DNA of 64,000 bases from Rhodocaloribacter litoris (GCF_011682235.2 NZ_CP076718.1:911285-975284); one strand, 5' to 3'. Shown: positions 1 through 9,290, counted from the stretch's first letter. A program made the numbers and translations. The notes: generated by a model not told the origin, from the sequence alone.

Positions 1-175
1 TGAACTTGGATGCGGTGCGCACAATCATCGAGGCCGGGCGGGTGTGGAGTCCGGCCCGGTTCGTTACGGTGACTTCACGAACGACCATCCGACAGCGAAA
101 AGGTTAGGGTGAACGAACGACCGCTCCGGTCCGGGAACGTTGAGCGTGCCGGGGCAAGATCCGCAGCCTGCCGCA
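1..175. other. Window-edge sequence, no gene seen
   Basis: This stretch lies downstream of the minus-strand polyprenyl synthetase and runs to the window edge. I see no supported reading frame, RNA gene or clear terminator in it. Confidence 0.4.
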
Positions 176-1174
176 TCAGTGCAACCGGGCCTGCATCCGC
201 CGGAAGAGCCAGCACAGGGTTTCTCGCGCCGGCGTGTCCGGCAGCCTTTCCAGGCACCGGCCGGCGGCGGCCGTATAGGCCCGGACGGCTTCGCGGGCCG
301 CCTGCAGTACGCCGAGCCGGTCCATCCGGTGCCGGGCCTCCTCGACCTCGGCCTCCGGCAGGCCTCCCGCCTCGACGACCCGTGCGAACCAGGCCGCTTC
401 CTCGCCCTCGGCTCGTTCGAGCGCCGTCAGCAGGAGAAAGGTCTTTTTTCCTTCGACGAGGTCCCCGCCGACCTGCTTGCCCCACCGGTCGTCTTCCGCC
501 ACCAGGTCGAGCAGGTCGTCCTGGATCTGGAAGGCACGGCCGAGGTGTTGCCCTGCCGCCCGGAGGGCCTCGCGGTCGGCCGCCGGTGCCCCGCCCAGGA
601 GCGCGCCGAGTTCGAGCACGGCCTCCAGCAGCGCCCCCGTCTTGCCGTCGATCATATGCAGGTACTCCTCCACGGACACCCGGGAGCGCGTCTCGAACGC
701 TTTGTCGAGGGCCTGCCCTTCACACAGGCGAACCACCATGCGGTGGTAGACCGGCATCATCGCCGCCAGGGACCCGGCCCGGGTACGTGCGAGCAGGTCG
801 TAGGAGAGCGCCATCAGGAAGTCGCCGCAGAGGAGGGCCGTGGCCTCGTCCCAGCGGGCATGCACGGTCGGACGGCCGCGGCGGGTGGCGGCGTGGTCCA
901 TGATGTCGTCGTGCACGAGGGTGAAGTTATGGAACACCTCGACGGCCAGGGCCGCCGGCAGGGCCTCGTCGGTCGACACGCCGTAGACCTCGGCCGCCAG
1001 GAGCAACAGCACCGGGCGCAGCCGCTTCCCCTGCCCGGCCAGCACGTAACGGGCGGGTTCATAGAGCGTCCGGGGCTCGGCTTCGGCCACCAGGGTGCCC
1101 AGAGCGGCTTCCACATGCGCCCGCAGCCGGCCTACGTGTTCGGCACACCGCGCCTCGTTCAAGCTCGTTTTCAT
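176..1174 (-). CDS. Polyprenyl (isoprenoid) diphosphate synthase
   Basis: Trans-isoprenyl diphosphate synthase of 332 aa. It condenses isopentenyl diphosphate onto an allylic primer to make linear prenyl diphosphates for quinones, carotenoids or lipid carriers. The first Asp-rich motif, DDIMD, is at residues 89-93 and the second, DDLLD, at 219-223. GQGKRLRP (47-54) is the conserved basic segment before the first motif. The length is normal for the family. The residues before the first motif (FTLVHDD) do not let me fix product chain length. It follows adenylate kinase on the same strand after about 40 bp, so cotranscription is likely. The enzyme class is secure; the exact product is not. Confidence 0.9.
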   Translation of the reverse strand: MKTSLNEARCAEHVGRLRAHVEAALGTLVAEAEPRTLYEPARYVLAGQGKRLRPVLLLLAAEVYGVSTDEALPAALAVEVFHNFTLVHDDIMDHAATRRGRPTVHARWDEATALLCGDFLMALSYDLLARTRAGSLAAMMPVYHRMVVRLCEGQALDKAFETRSRVSVEEYLHMIDGKTGALLEAVLELGALLGGAPAADREALRAAGQHLGRAFQIQDDLLDLVAEDDRWGKQVGGDLVEGKKTFLLLTALERAEGEEAAWFARVVEAGGLPEAEVEEARHRMDRLGVLQAAREAVRAYTAAAGRCLERLPDTPARETLCWLFRRMQARLH

Positions 1175-1215
1175 GCAGCATAGCCCCTGCGGACCGGGCC
1201 GGCAGCTCTTCGGAA

Positions 1216-1890
1216 CTAGACCGTACCGCTTTTCCCCACCCGGCCCGGCTCCGGGGAAACCACCCGTTCCAGAAGGTTGACGATACGCCGGTAAACGTCC
1301 TCAAAGCTTCCGACGCCGTCGATGCGGTAGAGCAGCCCGCGCGTTTCATAGAACTGCTCGACGGGGCTGGTTTCGGCCCGGTACACCTCGAGCCGTTTGC
1401 GGATGGCCTCCGGGCGGTCGTCCGGGCGTTGTACGATCAGCGCCGGGTCGATCCCTTCGGGAGGGGGCTTGAAGTCCAGGTGAAAGTTTTCGCCGGTCTC
1501 GCGGTGTACGCGTCGCTTCGAGAGCCGGTCCACGATCACCTCGTCGGGCACCTGCAGGCTGAGCACCGCGTGCAACGGGGCCTCGTGGGCTTCGAGGAAC
1601 GCCTGGAGCCAGGCGGCCTGTTCGAGGGTGCGGGGGTAGCCGTCGAGCACGAAGTTGTCGTACCCGTTCCGGGCGATGGCGTCCTCGGCGAGCTTGCGGA
1701 CGATGGCTCCCGGCACGAGCCGGCCGGCGTTGACGTAGTCCCGGGCCTCCCGGCCGACGGGGGTGTCGTCGCGCATGGCCTGGCGCAGGATGACCCCGGT
1801 GGAGATGTGAGCCAGGCCCCGCCGCTCCGCGAGCAGGCGCGCCTGTGTGCCTTTCCCCACACCCGGTGGCCCGAATAAGACGATCCGCAT
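1216..1890 (-). CDS. adk: Adenylate kinase
   Basis: Catalyses ATP + AMP = 2 ADP in the cytoplasm. The start is placed at MRIVLFGPPG because the Walker A loop GPPGVGKGT (residues 7-15) sits at the extreme N-terminus in this family; an upstream ATG at 1926 would add 12 unrelated residues. The protein is 224 aa, normal for long-form Adk. The motif DGYPRT typical of the family is present. The LID region (around RRVHRETGENFH) has no zinc-binding cysteines, so it is a non-zinc LID. A short basic tail follows the core. It lies directly upstream of the polyprenyl synthetase on the same strand. Confidence 0.95.
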   Translation of the reverse strand: MRIVLFGPPGVGKGTQARLLAERRGLAHISTGVILRQAMRDDTPVGREARDYVNAGRLVPGAIVRKLAEDAIARNGYDNFVLDGYPRTLEQAAWLQAFLEAHEAPLHAVLSLQVPDEVIVDRLSKRRVHRETGENFHLDFKPPPEGIDPALIVQRPDDRPEAIRKRLEVYRAETSPVEQFYETRGLLYRIDGVGSFEDVYRRIVNLLERVVSPEPGRVGKSGTV

Positions 1891-2021
1891 AGTCGATTTT
1901 CCTGATGCTCGCTCCAGGAGATGCACGATGCCGGCACGTCACCGGAGACCTGAAATGTTAAAGTTATGAATCACCGCCACGCGGCACAAACCGGCGGATG
2001 GGCTTCACAGAGCCTTCGCTC

Positions 2022-2564
2022 CTAGGCCTCCGGAGCCGGATCGCCGGCCCTGCCGTCCTCCTCCGGCTCGGAGGGCAGGTGCAGGCCCAGCCGGTCCACA
2101 GCCACTTCGATGGCGTTGCGCAGGACGATGCTGGTGAGCACCCCGCCGGCCAGCCGCAAAAGCGAGCGGAGTACGCCGTCCGCCTCGCGCCCCCCGTCGT
2201 CCGGCCGGACCAGCACAACCGGTGCCCGGCGCCGCAGCACTTCGTGCAGGGCCTCCTCGGGCGAGGCCCCCGCCTCCATGAGCGCCACCGCCTCGTCGGC
2301 AATCACCTCGGCGAGGGCATCGAGGACCATCGCGTCCAGCCGGGGAGCCTGCCGCCGGGTGCGTCGTCCCCCGAGCATCCATCCCAGCAGCAGCCCGCCC
2401 GCCAGCATGGCCCCCACCGCCACGAGGGGGTTGTCGAGCGCTTTCCGAAGCGATGCCCCGGCCCCGGCTACCTCGGCTTTGATGGCGTCGAGCCGCCGGG
2501 CAATGGCCTCATCCTTGCCTTTCAGGCGGGCTTCCACCTCCGCCCGGGTCAGGGTCTTTTCCAT
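2022..2564 (-). CDS. Hypothetical single-pass membrane protein, DUF3618-like
   Basis: A 180-aa protein with a charged N-terminal helix, one glycine/alanine-rich transmembrane segment near residues 46-65 (VAVGAMLAGGLLLGWMLGG), then a soluble helical region and a second weakly hydrophobic stretch near 135-150. A GAGGA-type ribosome binding site (GAGGA) lies about 8 nt before the ATG. It directly follows the 2574-3056 membrane protein (10-bp gap), and the two probably form an operon. The pairing of a holin-X-like protein with a short membrane-anchored helical protein is common in bacteria, but the role is unknown. I do not assign a function. Confidence 0.6.
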   Translation of the reverse strand: MEKTLTRAEVEARLKGKDEAIARRLDAIKAEVAGAGASLRKALDNPLVAVGAMLAGGLLLGWMLGGRRTRRQAPRLDAMVLDALAEVIADEAVALMEAGASPEEALHEVLRRRAPVVLVRPDDGGREADGVLRSLLRLAGGVLTSIVLRNAIEVAVDRLGLHLPSEPEEDGRAGDPAPEA

Positions 2565-2573
2565 GACGAATCC

Positions 2574-3056
2574 TCAGGGTTGCAAACGCGTTCGGGCATC
2601 CGCCTCCGGCGGCGACGGGCGCGACGGCGCATCCGAAGCGGGCGACGACACCGGCGGTTCCGAACCCGCCTCGCGCACCTTGACGAGCCGCGGCCTCACG
2701 GCCCGTAGCAGCCCGGCCACCACGAGCAGCACCCCGGCCACCACGAGGAAACCCCAGGCACTGTGCCCCAGCCACGCTCCGAGTCCCAGCGCCGCCGCCG
2801 TCAGGGCAAAGACCAGCGCCAGCAACACCACCACCCCCAGCACCACCCCCAGCGCCGCCCGGTTCAGCCGCTCCTCGATCCGTTCCTCGATCTGAACCTG
2901 TACGAGCTGGATCTTGAGATCGACCCACTCCTTCACGTCCTCGACCAGTCCGCGCGTGTGCAGCGCAATGCGCTCCAGACGCGTGGCGTCGGAGGGAAGC
3001 TGCCGCTCCGGACCGGCACCGCCGGTCAGAGAAGGATGTTGCTCCGGTGTGTCCAT
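2574..3056 (-). CDS. Phage-holin-X / YqjE-like membrane protein
   Basis: A 160-aa protein starting at MDTPEQ. This start has GAGGA about 7 nt upstream; the longer frame to 3104 would begin with GTG and has no comparable site. Residues about 30-70 form an amphipathic helix (VEDVKEWVDLKIQLVQVQIEE), followed by two adjacent hydrophobic helices (around 73-95 and 100-120) and a Pro/Ser-rich cytoplasmic tail. This layout fits the putative holin-X / YqjE family (PF07332), despite that name usually a chromosomal envelope protein rather than a phage lysis gene. No phage genes surround it. Exact function unknown. Confidence 0.6.
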   Translation of the reverse strand: MDTPEQHPSLTGGAGPERQLPSDATRLERIALHTRGLVEDVKEWVDLKIQLVQVQIEERIEERLNRAALGVVLGVVVLLALVFALTAAALGLGAWLGHSAWGFLVVAGVLLVVAGLLRAVRPRLVKVREAGSEPPVSSPASDAPSRPSPPEADARTRLQP

Positions 3057-3205
3057 GCAGACGTCCTCAGATAAACCTGCCCGCAAAGAATACTTATTTT
3101 TCACGCAAGGTGCGGCGTGCCCGTGCTAAAATGTGATGTATTCGCACCACCTGGGCCGGAACGCAGGCACGCCCGCCCCCCTGCCGTCAACAGCCTCGAA
3201 AGACC

Positions 3206-3484
3206 ATGCCCGCTTTTCACTTTCATCCCACCCCGAATCCGAACAGCATGAAGATCACCCTCAGCGAGGGAACGTTCATAGCCGACGGGATGCTCTCGTT
3301 TGCCGGCGCCGAAGCCGCCCGGGACCACCCGCTGGGCGCGGCCCTCTTCGCCGTCGAGGGTGTGACCAACGTTTTCATCCTTCCCCAGTTTCTCACGATC
3401 ACCAAGACCCCGGACGCCGACTGGGACGCGCTGATGGAGGCCGTCACGGCGGTGCTGGCCCGGCACTTCGAGGCGGACGGCTGA
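3206..3484 (+). CDS. Stand-alone Nfu/NifU N-terminal domain protein
   Basis: A 92-aa protein with the Nfu_N signature at its start (TPNPNSMKITL), matching the N-terminal domain of Nfu-type iron-sulfur scaffold proteins (PF08712). The cysteine-bearing NifU C-terminal domain is absent, so this protein cannot itself hold a cluster through the usual CxxC. It may assist Fe-S assembly or have another role. It stands alone on the plus strand between minus-strand genes. Family assignment is good; the role of isolated N-domains is not established. Confidence 0.8.
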   Translation: MPAFHFHPTPNPNSMKITLSEGTFIADGMLSFAGAEAARDHPLGAALFAVEGVTNVFILPQFLTITKTPDADWDALMEAVTAVLARHFEADG

Positions 3485-3581
3485 GGGCCTTCGATCCACG
3501 GACGGAGCGACGGGCAGGAACCGCATACGGCCTTCCGGGCTCCGGTTCTCCGTACCGCTTCGGCAAGCCGGGGGACCCTGA

Positions 3582-4628
3582 TTAAAGGGTCGCCAGGAAG
3601 GAGCGGATGGCCGCGCCCAGGTCGTCCAGCGCAGGCCGGTGCATCTCGCCGGGCGGGACGACCGGCAGGTCCGGCGGCAGCGCCCGCCTTACCGCTGGCC
3701 GGGCCACCACGCCGGTGAGCACGGCCCGGTGGGCGGCCACCCACCGGCGCACGTCGTCGAGCCGGTCGTACTCGCTCCACCGGAGATGCCCCGGCGACTG
3801 GACCTCCGGGGCGCCCTTGCTGACGAGAAAGGAGGGGCCTTCGCCGTAGGCATGCGGCACGCCGAAGGCCTCGAGCAGGGCCTTCTGCATCTGCAGGGCG
3901 CCGGGCGTGCCGGGGTGTGGCGGAAAGACACTGCGAAAGAGGGCGAAGGCCTCCAGGTAAGGATCCGGGGAAAGATCGCGTGGCGCCCAGACCAGCGCCA
4001 CGTTGCGGGGGCTCAACCCCTCGTACAGGAGCACGTCCTCGGCCAGGCGTTCCCGCTCTGCCGCCGTCTCTTGCCCGTCGAGTACCGCAACGGCGAAGCC
4101 GGACGGCACGCACAGGCACCGCCCGGACGGGAGGCCGTGCAACCGGCAGGCGGCCCGCACCTGTTCCTGCCGCGACCCGTCGCCATAGGCGATGAGGGCC
4201 TCCGCCTCGTCCCACAGCACGTCGTCCGGCACAAAACGGGCCGGCAACTCGGGCGCCGCAGCCCGCACCTCCGCCACGAAGGCCGGCAGCAACCCGGGCG
4301 ACGCCGCCGCAACGACGCCCCGATAGCGGTGCCCGGCGAGTACGACGGCCAGCAAGGCTTCCAGTCCTTCGAGGGGCTCGCTCCCGGCGTGCAACACCCC
4401 TACCGTACGGGGCGGGCCCGTCGCCGGCTTCGTCCAGCCGGCCAGGGCCTCGTGTGTCAGGGCGTGCATCCGCTGGTTGACGGCAAAGGCGACGGCTTCC
4501 TCGGTGAACCGGTTCGGTGCCGCCAGCGTCCGCTCGACGGCCTCGGCCCGTGCCGGATGGTCAGGGTCGCGCCAGGCCCGCGCCACACGCGCCAGGGCGT
4601 CGACCCAGGACGCCTCCCCTTCAGGCAT
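3582..4628 (-). CDS. LuxC-like acyl-CoA reductase, probably lacking the active-site Cys
   Basis: About 348 aa, resembling the acyl-CoA reductase family (LuxC, PF05893; ALDH superfamily), which reduces fatty acyl-CoA to aldehyde. Start taken at MPEGEASW (4628), which overlaps the end of the DUF190 gene by 8 bp; the ATG at 4649 adds seven residues. Family members in Bacteroidota as I recall them carry the nucleophile in a segment like YFGLGCRNV. Here the matching segment (about residues 202-210) reads YEGLSPRNV, with Pro at the Cys position. If this alignment is right the enzyme is degenerate or uses a different chemistry. It is probably cotranscribed with the upstream DUF190 gene. Confidence 0.7.
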   Translation of the reverse strand: MPEGEASWVDALARVARAWRDPDHPARAEAVERTLAAPNRFTEEAVAFAVNQRMHALTHEALAGWTKPATGPPRTVGVLHAGSEPLEGLEALLAVVLAGHRYRGVVAAASPGLLPAFVAEVRAAAPELPARFVPDDVLWDEAEALIAYGDGSRQEQVRAACRLHGLPSGRCLCVPSGFAVAVLDGQETAAERERLAEDVLLYEGLSPRNVALVWAPRDLSPDPYLEAFALFRSVFPPHPGTPGALQMQKALLEAFGVPHAYGEGPSFLVSKGAPEVQSPGHLRWSEYDRLDDVRRWVAAHRAVLTGVVARPAVRRALPPDLPVVPPGEMHRPALDDLGAAIRSFLATL

Positions 4629-4974
4629 GGTCCCCTTCCTCCCGGCCATGCCGGTACCGGATGATACGCACCTTCTCCATCGTCACCAGCCCTTCCTTCA
4701 CCGTCTCGTCGAGAAAAGGCATCAGCTCCATGATCTTCTCCTCGGTGTCGACGATCTCGATGACGACGGGCAGATCCTCGGAGAGACGCAGGATACGGGC
4801 TGTGTGGATCCGGCTGGCCGCTCCGAAGCCTTCGATCCCCCGCACCACGGTGGCCCCGGCCAGGTTCAGCGCCCGTGCCTTCTGCACGATGGCGTGGTAG
4901 AGCGCCTGCCCCTCGTGCCTGTCCGACTCGCCGATAAAGACACGGAGCAGGATACCTTCGTCGGGTAGTTTCAC
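4621..4974 (-). CDS. DUF190 (PII-like fold) protein
   Basis: A 117-aa DUF190 protein (PF02641) with typical features: LLRVFIGESDRHEGQALYHAIVQKARALNLAGATVVRGIEGFG, then a strand LPVVIEIVDTEEKI. The GTG at 4974 is chosen because it gives the normal family length; the open frame runs on to 5193 but adds low-complexity residues antisense to the chemoreceptor gap. DUF190 proteins have a PII-like fold and are often linked to transport or fluoride genes; none is next to it here. The 3' end overlaps the acyl-CoA reductase start, suggesting translational coupling. Confidence 0.8.
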   Translation of the reverse strand: MKLPDEGILLRVFIGESDRHEGQALYHAIVQKARALNLAGATVVRGIEGFGAASRIHTARILRLSEDLPVVIEIVDTEEKIMELMPFLDETVKEGLVTMEKVRIIRYRHGREEGDHA

Positions 4975-5042
4975 GGTTGCGACGTCGGGTTGGTCGGGCT
5001 TCTGCGCACACACGCGGCGAGGCCGACGGCGTGCCTTCCCTG

Positions 5043-7502
5043 CTACGCCGGGATTCCGGGCGTGTTCTTCCGGCTTTCCGTGCCCGCCCGGCGGGCCTCC
5101 CGGCCGGCGTCTCCCGCGCCCGGCCCCTTCCGCGAGGCAGCGCCCGGCTGCAGATGCCCCAGCAGCGTATCCAGGGTTTCCGCCTGCAGGCACAACTGCT
5201 CCGCCACCCGGGCCATCTCGTCGATTCCGCGGGTGGCCTCCTCCGTCACCGCCGCGATGCGCTGGATGGCCTGCACCACCTGCTCGCTCGTAGCCGACTG
5301 TTGCCCGGCGGCGGCGGCCATCTGCTCGATCTGCTGCACGACCTCCCGGGTTTCCTCGACGACACGGGTCAGCGCCGCACCCGCCTGGTCGGCGAGGCGC
5401 AGGCCGTCCTCCACCTCCTGCCGTCCTTCCCGCATCACCTCGACGGCGCCGGCCGTCTCCTTCTGGATCGAGCGGATCATCTCGCCGATCTGCCGGGTCG
5501 CCTGGGTGGTGCGCTCGGCCAGCTTGCGCACCTCGTCGGCCACGACGGCGAAGCCCCGGCCCTGATCCCCCGCCCGGGCTGCCTCGATGGCCGCATTGAG
5601 GGCGAGCAGGTTGGTCTGATCGGCGATCTCCTCGATGACGGAGACGATCTTGCCGATCTCGCCACTGGAAGCCCCGAGGTGTTCGATCTTTTCGGCCGAG
5701 CGACCGACGACGCCGGCGATCTGCCGGATTTTCTCGACCGTCTGCGCGACGATGGCCCCGCCTTCCCGGGCCACGGCCCCACTCTGCGTGGCAACTTCGG
5801 CGGTGTGCGCGGCCTGCCGGGCGTTCTCGGCGATGGTGCGCGCCATCTCCTCGAAGGCGGCTGCCACGGCACCGGTCTGCGCCGAGGCTTCCCGGACACC
5901 GCCGGCGAGCCGTCCCGTGGCCTCGCGGATCTGCATGGCAGCGGCTGCCGTGGTGCCGGCTGCCGCATGGATCCGGAGGAAGCGCTGCCGGAACCCGGTC
6001 ACCATGCCGGCAACGGCCCGTTGCAGCCGAGCCGGCACGCCTCCCTCCTCCTTCGCCTCGACCTCAACCCGCAGGTCGCCTTCGGCCAAATGTTCGACCG
6101 TCACGGCGATCCGGTCCACCTCCCGGCACAGGTGCTCATACGTACGCTGAAGGGCCTCCTGCGCGGCCCGCCCGTGAAGCAACCGGGCGGCCAGCCGCGC
6201 GACGGCCGCCAGCAACGTCCCGTCCTTTTCCCGGAAAGCCTCTTCTTCCCGGCACCCGGCCAGGTACAGCCATCCGAGCCGGTGATCCCCACAGGTGAGC
6301 CGGATCCGGAAGGCGTCCTGCCCGCATCCGGTCTCTCCTTCGTCTCCGGCCTCTGCGGTGTCGAGGTCTTGCTCGTCGAGGTTCACGACGTGCCGGGCCT
6401 CGACGTGGCCGTTCCGGTCGTAGAGCACCAGGGCGGCGCCGCGGGCCCCGGTCATGGCGCGCAGTTCGTCCAGCAGCGCCCTCAGTGCCGCGTCACGGTC
6501 CGCAGCGTCCCCGAGCGCCGTCAGGCCTTCGACGAGGCGCGGCGTGTGCTCGAACCGGCGCTGCAGGCGGGCGGCCAGCACCCCGAGCGCCGTGCCGATC
6601 CGGCCCACCTCGTCCCGTCTCCGGGGTTCCACCGGGGCGTCCAGATGTCCCCCGGCCAGCCGGGAGACGAGACCTTCGAGCCTGCGAAGGGACTTCAGCA
6701 GCGTGCCGGAGAGGGAAACCATCGCCCCGCCGCCCAGCACGAGCGCCAGTCCCAGCATCCCCAGCATCAGCCGGCGCGCACGGCGGGCGTCCTCCCGGCG
6801 CGCCTCGACGAACGCGCCGAGGCGGGCCCCGGCCTCGTCCCGCAGGGCACCGAGCGCCTGCACCTGCGCCCGCAAGGTCTCTTTTGCAGCGACCAGTTGC
6901 TCAAAATCCGCGAGGTAGGCCTCGAGGCCCCCGAGGATGCTCTCCTTGATCCGGCGACGCAGCCAGGCCACCCGCGTCGCCTCAGCCAGCGCCGCAGCCA
7001 CCTGCCGCACCTCTCCGACATACCGTTCCTCGCCCCGGAGCAGGTAGGCCTGCTCGGCCCGGCGCAACTGCAACAGCAGAAACTCGAGGTGCCGCAAGGG
7101 CGTCTCGCCGATGGCCGCCTCCACGATCCGGATGTGCTCGCGAAGCCGTGCGTCCAGCTTCCCCGCCGCCACCGCCTGTTCCTCCAGCCCGTGCAAAGCT
7201 TCCCGGTATTTCTTTCCCAGGCCGGCAAGCGATGCCGCCGCCTCACGCTCCGGCCGGGGGTCCCGTGTTTCGAACCGCTCGGGACGTGTGACGCGTCCCC
7301 GGGCCGCCCGGATAGAAGCGGAGTCGCCGGCGGTGATGAAACGAAGGGCTTCGGCGTAGGTGCGCTGCCAGTCGGCCAGGAGAGACCGGGCCTCATTCTC
7401 CTGCCGGAGCGCCTCATTCGCCCGCCAGGCGAACAACCCGGCACCGGCGAACAACGTGAGCATCAGACCGGCAAGGCCGAAAAGTTTGGTGCGAAACGTC
7501 AT
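5043..7502 (-). CDS. Methyl-accepting chemotaxis protein with internal GAF domain
   Basis: An 819-aa chemoreceptor. TM1 is at residues 7-25, followed by a long helical periplasmic sensor (about 28-240) resembling four-helix-bundle sensors. TM2 is near 245-266 and a HAMP domain at 267-318. A GAF-like segment (about 325-440) follows, then a second HAMP-like linker (near 450-500) and the signalling domain. The hairpin tip contains [23 protein letters not shown] and [19 protein letters not shown], diagnostic of MCPs. The C-terminal tail is Arg/Gly-rich with no NWETF-type CheR tether. No other chemotaxis gene is in the window, so it is an orphan receptor. Ligand unknown; the GAF domain between two HAMP-like regions is unusual. 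Confidence 0.93.
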   Translation of the reverse strand: MTFRTKLFGLAGLMLTLFAGAGLFAWRANEALRQENEARSLLADWQRTYAEALRFITAGDSASIRAARGRVTRPERFETRDPRPEREAAASLAGLGKKYREALHGLEEQAVAAGKLDARLREHIRIVEAAIGETPLRHLEFLLLQLRRAEQAYLLRGEERYVGEVRQVAAALAEATRVAWLRRRIKESILGGLEAYLADFEQLVAAKETLRAQVQALGALRDEAGARLGAFVEARREDARRARRLMLGMLGLALVLGGGAMVSLSGTLLKSLRRLEGLVSRLAGGHLDAPVEPRRRDEVGRIGTALGVLAARLQRRFEHTPRLVEGLTALGDAADRDAALRALLDELRAMTGARGAALVLYDRNGHVEARHVVNLDEQDLDTAEAGDEGETGCGQDAFRIRLTCGDHRLGWLYLAGCREEEAFREKDGTLLAAVARLAARLLHGRAAQEALQRTYEHLCREVDRIAVTVEHLAEGDLRVEVEAKEEGGVPARLQRAVAGMVTGFRQRFLRIHAAAGTTAAAAMQIREATGRLAGGVREASAQTGAVAAAFEEMARTIAENARQAAHTAEVATQSGAVAREGGAIVAQTVEKIRQIAGVVGRSAEKIEHLGASSGEIGKIVSVIEEIADQTNLLALNAAIEAARAGDQGRGFAVVADEVRKLAERTTQATRQIGEMIRSIQKETAGAVEVMREGRQEVEDGLRLADQAGAALTRVVEETREVVQQIEQMAAAAGQQSATSEQVVQAIQRIAAVTEEATRGIDEMARVAEQLCLQAETLDTLLGHLQPGAASRKGPGAGDAGREARRAGTESRKNTPGIPA

Positions 7503-7650
7503 GGCATCGGTGCGACTGGGGTGGGTGTCGGGAACAGCAAAGACCGGGCCCGTTCAACGCCGTGCCTGCACACGCGCCCCGCAGGCCACCCCTTCGCTAT
7601 CGGCCCTCTCCGGAAAAGCTCAAATGGGCCTCCGGTCGCCCGGCGCGGCT

Positions 7651-8022
7651 TCAGCGACAATCCGTCGCCCGCTCCTCTCGAACCAGCAGCGTCTCTTGAA
7701 GCCAGAACTCGCGCTCGTACATCCCCATATGCCCGTAGCGTCCCGGCTTTCCGGGGGTACCTTTCAGCCGCACAAACACCCGTGCGTAGGGCCCGGGGGC
7801 TACCTCATGATATCCGTCGGACAGCTTCCCGGCGGCTTCCCTGCCTTCCGGACCGGCAACGACCCACCAGGCCTCGCTGCGGCCGCAAGGCTGGAAGCTG
7901 TTCACCTCAAACCCCCAGCTGTAGAACCCCTCATAGAGGCCTGCCGCATCACCGGCGGGCTCCAGGAAAGTGCAGGCGGGCAGGACCAGCAGGACACTGA
8001 GAAGCAGAACGGGCCGGTACAT
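7651..8022 (-). CDS. Small lipoprotein, function unknown
   Basis: A 123-aa protein starting at MYRPVLLLS. The signal peptide ends in a lipobox (LVLPAC), so it is probably anchored in the cell envelope. The mature part is rich in aromatic residues (GLYEGFYSWGFEVNSF) and glycine with four cysteines in total. I do not recognise a domain. The longer frame to 8067 would put 15 residues before the signal peptide and is rejected. It is followed by 148 bp with no visible feature before the chemoreceptor gene. Confidence 0.6.
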   Translation of the reverse strand: MYRPVLLLSVLLVLPACTFLEPAGDAAGLYEGFYSWGFEVNSFQPCGRSEAWWVVAGPEGREAAGKLSDGYHEVAPGPYARVFVRLKGTPGKPGRYGHMGMYEREFWLQETLLVREERATDCR

Positions 8023-8094
8023 GGCTCGGGGCGGCTGGTGCCGGAATATCCGATCGTTGGACACCACCCTCCCGCCGTTTATTCCTATCAGGAG

Positions 8095-8335
8095 TTACGC
8101 AATAGGCCACAAAGCCACCACGTTTCTCCCTTCCGCTTCGTGGCGCCCCCCACGACCAGGGAGGCGGCGACCCCCATCCCCCCTTCGGGGACCTTCCCCC
8201 TGCGTGGCCTGCGGCCAGGGGGAAGGGCTCGCAGGGCGTTTTTTGTTACCTTTAAAGCCCCTCCCCTTGCCAAGGGGAGGTGTCGCGAAGCGACGGAGGG
8301 GTCGTCCTGCCGCCGCACAGGGCTCAACTGCGTAA
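8095..8335. mobile_element. MITE-like noncoding repeat, copy 1
   Basis: A 241-bp element bounded by inverted TTACGCA / TGCGTAA. It contains two strong hairpins, CCTCCCCTTG...CAAGGGGAGG and CTTCCCCCTG...CAGGGGGAAG, and the stretch GTCGCGAAGCGACGGAGGGG. Its reverse complement is colinear with the element at 33428-34150, which shows the boundaries are shared. No protein is encoded. No clear target duplication is visible beside this copy. It fills the 320-bp gap between the lipoprotein gene and lgt. Confidence 0.75.
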
Positions 8336-8342
8336 GTCTTAC

Positions 8343-9290
8343 CTATCCTCCTTCGGCGGCCGGTTGCGGCATGGCCGCCGGGACCCCGGCTTCCGCCCGC
8401 CGCTTCCAGGTGCGCACCAGCCCGAAACCGCCCGCCGCCATGAGCACGACGGCCAGGACCTCCGCCTGCGTCACGCTCAGGCCGAACAGGTCGAACCGCA
8501 CGTTGACCCGGATCTGCTCGATGAGGAAGCGTTCGAGCCCGTTCAGGACGAGGTAGAGCGAGAAGAGCCAGCCGCCGAGGAACGGGTGCCGGCGCAGTCC
8601 CCAGAGCACGGCGAACAGGAGCGCGGCCGCCACAAACTCGTAGATGGGCGTGGGGTAGACGGGAGCCCCCGAGAGGTCGACGCCCAGGATGTTGTTCGGA
8701 TAGGTCTCGGCCCACAGCCAGACCGGCAGCCAGCCGGGGCGTGCGCTCAGGTCGGCGGGGATGCCCCAGTCGCCGTCGCCGGCGAGGTGACAGCCGAGGC
8801 GTCCGATGCCGTAGGCCAGCATCAGGCCGGGGGCCACGGCGTCGGCGACGGTCCAGACGGGCAGCCCTTTTTTGCGAACGTACCAGGCCACCCCGGCCGC
8901 CGCCACGATCAGCCCTCCGTAGAAGGTGAAGCCGCCCGTGGAAAAAAGCATCCCGAGCGGATCGGCCGCGAAGTCGCCCGGATTCTCCAGGATATGGAAC
9001 AGCTTGGCACCGGCGAACCCACCGAAGACGGCGATGACGGTGAGGTTGCCCACGAGCAGGCCGGGCCGGACGCGCTGCAGGGTCTTCCGCACCCGGCTGC
9101 CTTTTTTCTCCCTGACCGGAAGGGGCACGGCGGGCAGCCGTCCCTCGGCATGGAGACGATCCAGCTCTTTCCGGCCGAGCCATGCGGCGACCAGAAAGGC
9201 CACGGCCACCATCGCGCCGAAGGAATAGATGGGCACGGGCAGTTCGAGCCCGAAGAGGTCGCTGAACAGATCGCTGAGGCGGGGATACAT
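8343..9290 (-). CDS. lgt: Prolipoprotein diacylglyceryl transferase
   Basis: Transfers diacylglycerol from phosphatidylglycerol to the lipobox cysteine of prolipoproteins at the inner membrane. The protein is 315 aa with seven predicted membrane segments. It has the family motif GIGRLGCHLAGDGDWG in the place of the classical GRIGNF signature, plus YPTPIYE and NGLERFLIEQIR near the C-terminus. Start set at MYPRLSDLF; the open frame to 9434 overlaps hisS. A charged loop (about residues 49-75, EGRLPAVPLPVREKKGSR) between the first two helices is longer than usual. Many lipoproteins in the window (NamZ-like, DUF4856, imelysin, caspase) would be its substrates. Confidence 0.9.
   Translation of the reverse strand: MYPRLSDLFSDLFGLELPVPIYSFGAMVAVAFLVAAWLGRKELDRLHAEGRLPAVPLPVREKKGSRVRKTLQRVRPGLLVGNLTVIAVFGGFAGAKLFHILENPGDFAADPLGMLFSTGGFTFYGGLIVAAAGVAWYVRKKGLPVWTVADAVAPGLMLAYGIGRLGCHLAGDGDWGIPADLSARPGWLPVWLWAETYPNNILGVDLSGAPVYPTPIYEFVAAALLFAVLWGLRRHPFLGGWLFSLYLVLNGLERFLIEQIRVNVRFDLFGLSVTQAEVLAVVLMAAGGFGLVRTWKRRAEAGVPAAMPQPAAEGG

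Noticed and set aside
2574-3056. Phage holin as evidence of a prophage
   Set aside because: Holin-X-like proteins are common chromosomal envelope proteins and no phage structural or lysis genes are near.
4977-8000. Plus-strand reading frame of 1007 codons
   Set aside because: It is antisense to the chemoreceptor and is Pro/Arg/Gly/His-rich, as expected of a high-GC shadow frame.
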